From Steinernema hermaphroditum (taxonomy: Eukaryota; Nematoda; Chromadorea; Rhabditida; Steinernematidae): a stretch of 64,000 nt of DNA. The notes beneath the pieces were generated by a model. It ran no database searches. It was not told the origin of the DNA and saw only the letters and a program-made list of their open reading frames with translations. The position numbers and the translations under genes are program-made. The stretch is taken from assembly GCA_030435675.1 (NCBI GenBank), contig CM059621.1, forward strand, positions 13,268,001 through 13,332,000, read 5' to 3'. This document shows, in pieces, positions 56,496 through 64,000 of the stretch (position 1 is its first letter; each line of letters starts with the position of its first letter).

Positions 56496-58623
56496 ATCGT
56501 TGTTGTTACAGAGGCCTTGAAACTTAACAGAAGATTCACTCGTCGTTTTTTGTTCGCGATACATTGATCATATCCCATATTGTTACTTTGAGTCAGTTCG
56601 TTTTTGTAGGCCCTCCACGTATTTGTTTTATGTATCTCAATCCGGCCACCTTACCACATCTACTTGTGATATTTGGCGGTCCATTTTACGATTTCCGTCA
56701 AGTCGTAACCCACAAACCGCTGTTTATCATAACAAATCCGTTTCCCACGACACTCGTTCTTGGCCACTTGCTATTTTTACTCCTCAAGGTAAATACCACC
56801 CGGAATGGCTCGATCCCTATGTGGCTCTCTCATTAACTTGCATCTGCACCACTATCCATTCATCGCCTAATATTAGCTTCGTTCCCTCTGCGTACCCTGA
56901 TCTCCGATGACCCCCGAAAAGACTTCCCTTCCGTCTTCTGCGCTCTGTTTCCAAATGTGTTTGCCGAGCGTTAATCACATCAACGTCGCGCTTAGGATAG
57001 CCCCTCGAGACGTGCGAGACGACGTACGGCCGCCCTCCATATTAAGAATTTTGATGACTTTTTTGTGACGTTTGACCGGCACGTCACCGGCGCCCCCGGC
57101 AGTTTGTCCACTTTTGGCACGGAACCTTGCACGACGAGCGCCAACACGAAGAGATCTGTTTACCAAGTATTCGCCGCGGGACCCCGCAGTTGGCTTTGTT
57201 TGTGTGTAGACATGCAGAAGGGGATGCGGGATAAACAAAGAAGTGAATCATGGGATGGCTAATGGGAATATCACAGGAGAATTCAAGTAGAGCACGTCGA
57301 AATTTGTAAATTTATTTTTGCAACGTCCCACTTTCCTTTGTTTTGTGAGTACAGGTAAACCAGGTTTATCTGCTATATTTTTGGCGCTTTGTGGTGGAAA
57401 GTTTAGGTCCGACAGTTTTGGTTTTATTTTTTACGTAGTTTAAGCTATTTCGTCGGTGTTGAGGTATTTTTGCAGTCTAGCAGTTTGTCCGATACACCAG
57501 CAGTTCATGACTAGTCGTAAATTAGACTCAAAAAATAAGTGATTGCCGTTAGATCCATCTAACCACCGCATATGTCTATCCATAAACAGCGATATCGACG
57601 CCCATTTCGGATATCACTAAGTGGTCGAAAATTGGACCAAACTCATTTTTCGACTCTAAATCGCAAATGTTCGACAACAGAGGAACGCAGCCCACTATAA
57701 AGTGAGCTGAAGTGGTCCATTCAAATGGTGCACGTAATAAGTGAAATACATTCCTTTTTTATGTCTAGTTAATATGTCTTTAACTTACAATTTTTGGATC
57801 CGTTCAGTACGCACTTCATTCAGTATTAGATCTTCGTATCTGCTTATTATAACTTATTACTTATATATATTATTTAAAGCTTATTATTTTTTAAGTTGTT
57901 TGAATCAGTCGCTCACGTCTTCATATCTGCTCATAACCTTCGCCCTGACCCGTTCATCTCGTCAAAGTGCCAAACGACAAGCTGCAGGTAAGTTCACGTG
58001 TGCCAGGAAGCCATAAATCTTAATGAAATCGTGGCGTGGGCTACCACTACCTTGAGTATAAATCCGCTAACAGCTACCGCTAACAACCTCATTTTTACTC
58101 GGAAGTAGTATCGTAAACGTTATTGACTAAAGTTCATCACGGAGCTCTGTAGGAAGTTCGTCTGCGCAGAGGACAGAACGTGCGATAAATCGAATTTTAT
58201 GGCACGGAAGAAGATAAATGGGACCGCTTACGTAGGCTAAACGAACAACAAAACTGTCCACGATCGCAATTTCCCGCCGCTTTTGGCAAAGTGCGTTCCG
58301 TGGGCGCAGTTTTCACGTGATGTTTCCAGAATGAATTTTTGTATTAATGACAGGAATATATCTTGGTTAAGCCATCATATATGTCCGCGGTATTAAGTAC
58401 ACAAGGAAACCTATTTTCTGTCATTTCTGAGGTCCCTTAGTTTGAAATTAAACTTTTTAACAGGTTACACCGGGATATTTTACGTATATTTATGGCTTGC
58501 GAACCTGATAACCGGAATGCTCTATGATCAAATTGGCGATTTACATCGGAAAATATTAAATGGCGGTCGAAGCTATTGTGTTTAAATATTGGGTGTCACA
58601 TTTAGGATATATCGTATTTATGG

Positions 58624-58670
58624 CTCTTTCACAAAGTGCCCTTACCGGCGCCGGCGAGCTTGTGAAAGAG
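58624..58670. repeat. Hairpin, 11-bp arms around a CCGGCGCCGG palindrome
   Basis: CTCTTTCACAA and TTGTGAAAGAG flank 25 nt that includes CCGGCGCCGG. No gene is near. It could form a cruciform or an RNA hairpin if transcribed. Confidence 0.55.
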
Positions 58671-61600
58671 ATTAGATTGATGCAAAAGAAATGTCGATTT
58701 TTGTTAAAAAGAAAATTGATCATGAAAGTATAATAATCAAAAGCTGAACCCAAAAGACATTCACCATTAGTATTCACGAGTTGTCGCCTATATCCACCTA
58801 GAGAGTGAATGCCTTACTGAACGAATTCATAGTGGTTTGGACTTGAAAAAGTTTGTGACTCAAATTTTGACTTCCTCACATCTTTTGATTTTCTTTTCTG
58901 CCAAGGAGTACTGCATCGACAGGAATAAGTGATAGTCAGGTGGAGCGATGTCTGTGCTATAAGGCGGTCAAACAACTATCCTTGATATTGCGAAGGAGGA
59001 TTCCAATCATAGTGATTGTTGTTGATTTTTTGTACATTTTGCCCCCTGATTTCCACTACCATTTTCGGGCCATCTGACTACAACGACCCTTTTTTCACAC
59101 CTATTGATCTTTCAAATGGCATACAAGCGTCTCATAGTGGTTGATTAATTAACGTTCACAAACGCTGTCGTGAGTTCTCGAGCAGGTTGCTTTCGGATTC
59201 AGCTCAACAACCTCTTTTAATGCTGCGTCACCCAAAAATTTGGGACGTTTTCCATGTGCTTCGTTTTTAAAGCACTTATCTCCATCTCAGAATCGCTGAA
59301 CCCACCACTCGCACATGCATTCGGATGGGACATCTTCTTCCAGCACTTAACACGGGCTACTGTGAAATTAGGCAGGAAACTTGCTTTGTTTGAAGTTGTG
59401 TGGTATGCAAATCCGCACTGGGCACTTTTTCTCGATCATGTTTAAAGTAAAATTTTATTTTAATTAGAAAGGGCCAGCGGGACGGAATATATATCAAACG
59501 ATGCGCAAGTGCAAGCTCTACAAGAACTATTACTCATGTCATATAGAAACTTATTATAATGAAAGAAAGAACAAAATCAACATGATCGACATTTCTTTTG
59601 CATCAACCTAATACATTAAGTACAAGAGTAAGGGACTTTAGCTCTTTGTCGATGAGGTATGCGTCTTCTGCTTACAGAACTATAACCGTTTCCTGAGCAC
59701 GATAGGGTGTTGCAGCATATGCCCGACTATGGCCTTCTTTGAGAAGTATACAGTGAATGTGGGCGAAGAACTGCTAGCCTTCAGGGATTATCCGAATCCA
59801 AGACTAAAACCAGTGCCCATACTGCGATACTTATCTTTTTCGAGTGTTTATGCGACGTCCCACATGACGTGGGGCCATTGGCACGGGAAGAGAAATGGTG
59901 TAACTAGTGTAAATCATATCTGCCAGTTCGATGATTCTGTTGACCTTTACCTTCCAGTTAAAAGGCTCATTTCTACAGTGTAATTCTTTCAGTGACTTTT
60001 CCTTGAACTCACGGCAGATGAAGTATATCGTAGCCGGTGGAATACGGACCCCAATTTCTATAATTTGCATATAATTCGTTTTTTGTTTGTTTGCATATAA
60101 TTTGTGATCAAACATCCAAAATGGATTAATTTTTTCAAAAGAAATTTTGTTTTCGGTGGTGACCGAAGTCAAGTGGTTCGCTTTAGTCGGTAAGTAGTCC
60201 ACGGAAAGGGTTTCCCAATCTCCAATCGAGTGTTCAGCGATCGTTCGGGATGGCTTTCTCAAGGGGTTTCACTTCTCCAAACATGTCTTTATGGGTGCGT
60301 GGTCGAGTGTTTCGAAGAGTTCAGAGGCGCGACGGGTACGTGCGAAATCGCGTTCGTTTCTAACTACACAGAAACGTTTTACTCGATTCCAGAAATAGTT
60401 ACATGCGCCCAACCGACGTTGTTCAGCTTTTGTTGATAAAACACAGGACAAGAAAATAATAAATCGGATTGAAAGGAACAAAACTTTGCGAAATTTTAAA
60501 ACATTTTTGAATAGTTGTCGCGCAGTCTTCGATAAAAAAATCTGATATTATTATTTTGGCATATTAAATTTTAGAAATGGAAAAAATGTTCATTTCAGGT
60601 TGGATTTCATGGCATGAAGTGATGATGTTTGTCCACAAGGGAATGATCAGAGTGATAATTAAGGAGTGGTCGGTTTGGAGGAATGAGGCCGGCGTTGAAT
60701 CCGACTGATTATAAATGGAAGAACTGGTGGACCTTCTTGTGAGGGAATTACCGCGCAGGGTAAATCGCCGCGCGGATCTGATTGGCCCAACCAGGGAAAA
60801 TCTTTTTGTTCATCATCTGTGCCTTGTCCCCTTGAGAGGAGAGTACATGAGGAGACAGTTCAGAACAACCGGTTCACAGCCACTATGCCTTCTGTCCCTT
60901 TGCTCTTAGACGGCCTGAATCTCTTTGCTTTTATACCTTTTATAATTATTTTTGCGATGAGAATCATTTGTTCTTGCTGTTGGGTGAAGTTGTAATGTAA
61001 ATGGATTGTGGTGCCCATAATTCATAATTATTTTGTACTCGTCTTGCTGAGCTGTCACGTAAATGGATTCAGACCTTTTTTGAGGGATCATACCCGATCC
61101 GACTCATCAAACAATCCGACCGTCAACTTGTTATTTATCAAAATACAAACCGCTTCAGATGTTTAGCTACAAACCACCAGTGCAAGCTTTTGGCGTCTGC
61201 TACGCCAACGCACGTGATTCACTGCATCGGAGGAAATATTTTCTGTCTCATTTCGTGAGAGAATCGCTTTGAAATCTTCTTGAATAATTCAACATCAGTT
61301 GTAGTTTTTCCCTGATGCCTGTTTATATATGCAAACTCTCTCTTACATGAGATTACTCTCGTCGAAAAACCAGAAATCTCCCTTCAAAACAAGCCCTGAT
61401 TCACCTACGCACGAAGGCCTTCTCTATAATTAACATTTTTGCAATAATTTCGTTGTTGATGCGAACAACGACTGTTCTGGAATGTAAGTAGAGTGAGAAC
61501 AGCAAGCTGTCAGTTTTTTGCCCTAACGCTGTTTACGCGAGCGCAAGGCCGTGGAGAACCTGATTGAAAAGAACGTTCTCGATTAGTTCGATGAGAATTT

Positions 61601-63099
61601 TAGGGATTTTCCCGCAGGGGTGGCCTTGTAGCATGAGACTCTAGGCTAGTGCAACGTTAGGTGAGTGTTTATGATGGGGCCGTAGGTGAGTGTTTTAGAT
61701 CGAAATATCGTTTATCCATGCAAGAATTGTAGGCATCGTGGCTCTATGCCTTATGATAGCAATCGCGAATCGCCTTACAAGGGACCGAATGATTTTTTTT
61801 ACTGTAATCTAGTTCATCGAAAACGGAACTAATTATGATTTTGTGCATATAAAGCATGAACACATTTCAATGTGTGATATCCATCCATACAATGATAGAA
61901 AGTAGTTCTTCGGCACCGATTATGTGTGCATTCACACGGAAAGTTCTGCCAGACTCTCGATTGGGTAGCATGGGTGAGAAATATGTTTGGCCGAAATCTC
62001 GACCTGCACCCACGACAACAGACCTTGACTAATGAGTACAAGCTTTTTATGGCATTTCAGAGTAGTCCTCCTCCATTACCGCCGTTTAAAAACAGCGATA
62101 TTTCACTTGTTAGACATTCACAACCCATAAATATCACCGCGGCGCTTTTCCATTGACATCATGGCCACGTCCATAGGTCGCAATCTGTCATCTGCTTTGT
62201 CTACATCCTTGGGCAAGCTGGCATCAAAATCGAAATTCCTCAATAGGATAGAGAATATTCGTGTTCTGTTCGTTGAGACTGACCTTTTAAGTTCTTCAGA
62301 AACCCTATCTTGTTTTGCTGACTCTTAAAGAACAAGCGCAGCTTTTCAAAATTCTCGAAAATCACAAGGTCTCAAAGATGTCTTCCGTGTTTTCTTCGAA
62401 ACTGTCTGAGCGTGAAACCTACAGAAAAGAACTATATAAAGGCATTCCTAAAATACGTGTATATTTGGAGTCATCTATTGTGAACAGTACGTAATGAGAT
62501 GCGGAAGTACCTAATTATCGTCATTAGATCCTTCGCCTACATGTTATGAATGAAAAGTCTTCCGGCTTGCCTACTATCACAGGGCTATAAATACTCACTA
62601 CAAAAGAGGTGCCGCCAAGAAAAGATTGAATGGCAACCCTTGAGTACTCAGTCTATTTTTTCTGGTTCCGGAAGACAAAGTCTTTCACCGCTTAATGAGT
62701 TCAAATCCATTCGTTCGAGCCTAACCATAGGCTTTCGTTCTATGGCTCGTTAGGTAGTCGATGACCGCCTTCCAAATCGGCATTCCTCACGTTTTATAAT
62801 CGTCCTGGTGGCCGATATGCCGGTCTTAATATAGCCTCGAACTGCTAACCATCTGTCCTCTCTGACCTCTGCATAAGTAAACGTAATCCGCGCGGCGGCG
62901 GTGGCGTCGCGTTTCCCTCGAGGCGCTCGCGCGCGACATTAATCACGGCTTCGGGGCGGGGCCGACGTGCATGCCTGAGCGAGTTAGGTAACGCCTACAG
63001 TAAAATAAAACGCATATTGACGCGAGGAAGCTTCATTTTGAGGCACAGCCGTCGGCGTGTTTGCTTCACTCCCGGTGGATTCAGGTGGATTCTCTTGTC

Positions 63100-63451
63100 A
63101 TGCAGCTCTTCAACTTCGTCGCCACCTTCTGCGCCGTTCTTTTCGGTACGTTTCCCTATTCGTTGGAATGCGAGGCATTCCAAAGACCCAGGAAACATTC
63201 AACAGATGTTTCACCCGATTCTGCACACCTGTTCCTAAGTTAATTTTCCTGTTCCAGCGCTCCTTCCGGCGATCTCGGCCCTCCCGATGATCGTCCAGCA
63301 GGCACCGACCAACCAGAAGGCGCAGAACTTCCTCTCACCGTACGACTTCGACTCCGCCGGCGACGACGCCGCCATCCTGGCTGCCTACTCGCAGTTCCGT
63401 CCGATGCAAAAGAAGTGGACCCGCCTCGAGCCGAGCATCCGATTCTTCTAA
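63100..63451 (+). CDS. Secreted peptide precursor, 79 aa (candidate neuropeptide-like)
   Basis: Two exons (63100-63145 and 63258-63451) joined in phase 1 by a 112-bp intron. AATAAA follows at 63583. The first 25 residues are a signal peptide (FNFVATFCAVLFALLPAISA). The mature part is short, without Cys, and ends FRPMQKKWTRLEPSIRFF. The dibasic KK would release a C-terminal WTRLEPSIRFF, as in neuropeptide precursors; there is no Gly for amidation. Codon use is strongly GC-rich with C-ending codons, suggesting high expression. The region upstream (62880-63000) is also GC-rich. I do not recognise the family. Confidence 0.75.
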
Positions 63452-64000
63452 ATGAGGCTGTCCTTCTTCATGCGATCGGCGATGTTCTCTCCTCTGTAGT
63501 TATTTATTGAGCAACTGTCCACTCTAATTCAGTGTTTGTGTCCGATTTATTATAATTCTGCGCGGTATAACTGGGAAACAAGAAATAAATGTTCTTTGGG
63601 CGGCATCTCTGTTGTATTTGAGATGGGTATGGATACAATGTGCACGATACAATGCAGGCAATTTATCCGAATTTAACGGAAATAATCCGAAAAAGTGTGA
63701 CATATGAGCTGAGTATGTATGCAAAGAGAGATGCATGGGCTGCTCAAACTGACAATATGTGTGACATCTTTATAAATCATTTCTGATTTGTGATATCATC
63801 TTTATCTGAGCATTTCTGAGCAATTGACAGTTTTTTTTGCTTTAAGACAGTGCACAACAGAACGCCAGGCAATATCAGTGAACTTTAACAACATCACGTG
63901 TTGTGTTCATGGGAATGGAAGACCTTCATTTGTGCCAGTGGCGATCTGTCCACTCCTCTCTCTGAGGTTTGCCGAATGGGTGGGGTGAGCGGTCGTTCTT
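63452..64000. other. 3' flank of the peptide gene to window end
   Basis: Contains the 3' UTR with a poly(A) signal at 63583-63588. Nothing further is seen. The last 15 bases (GAGCGGTCGTTCTT) recall repeats elsewhere, but too little is present to assign. Confidence 0.4.

Larger units (their letters stand above)
54597..63099. other. Gene desert, 8.5 kb, repeats and hairpins
   Basis: No exon chain can be supported. Present are a 12-C homopolymer (55560-55571), an imperfect hairpin (56241-56278), a dispersed repeat (56341-56495), a hairpin around a GC palindrome (58624-58670) and a GC-rich region just before the last gene (62880-63000). Frames at 54868-55176 (+), 57741-58016 (+, with a GTAAGT after CAGCTGCAG-like sequence near 57987) and 59831-60262 (-, 143 codons) are open but unrecognised. 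Confidence 0.4.

Noticed and set aside
57741..58016. Hydrophobic plus-strand frame ending near a GTAAGT donor
   Set aside because: Hydrophobicity follows from T-rich DNA. No in-phase partner exon was found on either side.

Overview
The window is nuclear DNA of a nematode. The evidence is many short introns (about 40-55 bp) with GTAAGT-type donors and short TTTNAG/TTCAG acceptors, compact genes on both strands, AATAAA signals close to stops, and gene families typical of nematodes: a TWK two-pore potassium channel, a serpentine 7TM receptor, cah-4-like carbonic anhydrases and small secreted peptides. Acceptor sites are looser than the strict Caenorhabditis TTTTCAG and the gene order is not one I recognise, so I do not name a species. 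All gene models below were assembled by hand from open frames, splice sites and phase matching. Every reported multi-exon model closes in frame.

Layout. 0-5.8 kb holds no confident gene but has two foldback elements of one family (423-906 and 3437-3953). 5.8-19.8 kb is gene-dense: a serine/proline repeat protein (-), a small membrane protein (+), an active-looking protein tyrosine phosphatase (-), a ZnT-type zinc transporter (-), an orphan single-pass membrane protein (+), a manganese-type CDF transporter (+) and a four-span membrane protein (+). 20.0-23.0 kb is a 7TM receptor (-). 23.8-25.0 kb and 33.1-34.5 kb are two Tc1-like foldback elements, both with doubled (IR/DR-like) termini and remnants of transposase. 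Between them lie a small secreted-protein gene (25.8 kb, +) and a 4.5-kb TWK channel gene (-).

35.9-46.0 kb is a tandem array of three alpha-carbonic anhydrase genes in the same orientation. Their large central exon is almost identical between copies, while introns and outer exons have diverged. This is the signature of gene conversion. All three begin with a 4-nt coding micro-exon (ATG plus one base). Three related non-coding blocks, each pairing AGTGATCTCCGA with a downstream TGACGTCA, lie around the third copy. A stray C2H2 zinc-finger exon and tRNA-like SINE repeats sit between copies.

46-63 kb is gene-poor. It contains a frameshifted non-LTR retrotransposon tail (51.5 kb), a single-exon gene for a 339-residue unknown protein (53.6-54.6 kb, -), several dispersed repeats and hairpins, and finally a two-exon gene for a secreted 79-residue peptide precursor (63.1 kb, +).

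Functional links are limited. Two divalent-metal exporters of different CDF subfamilies lie within 6 kb, and the carbonic anhydrases are zinc enzymes further along, but nothing in the sequence shows co-regulation. There is no CRISPR, operon-like polycistron or bacterial insert. I found no single wholly new system. The best candidates for follow-up are the homogenised carbonic anhydrase array with its repeated CRE-containing blocks, the orphan membrane protein at 13.4 kb and the foldback transposon families.
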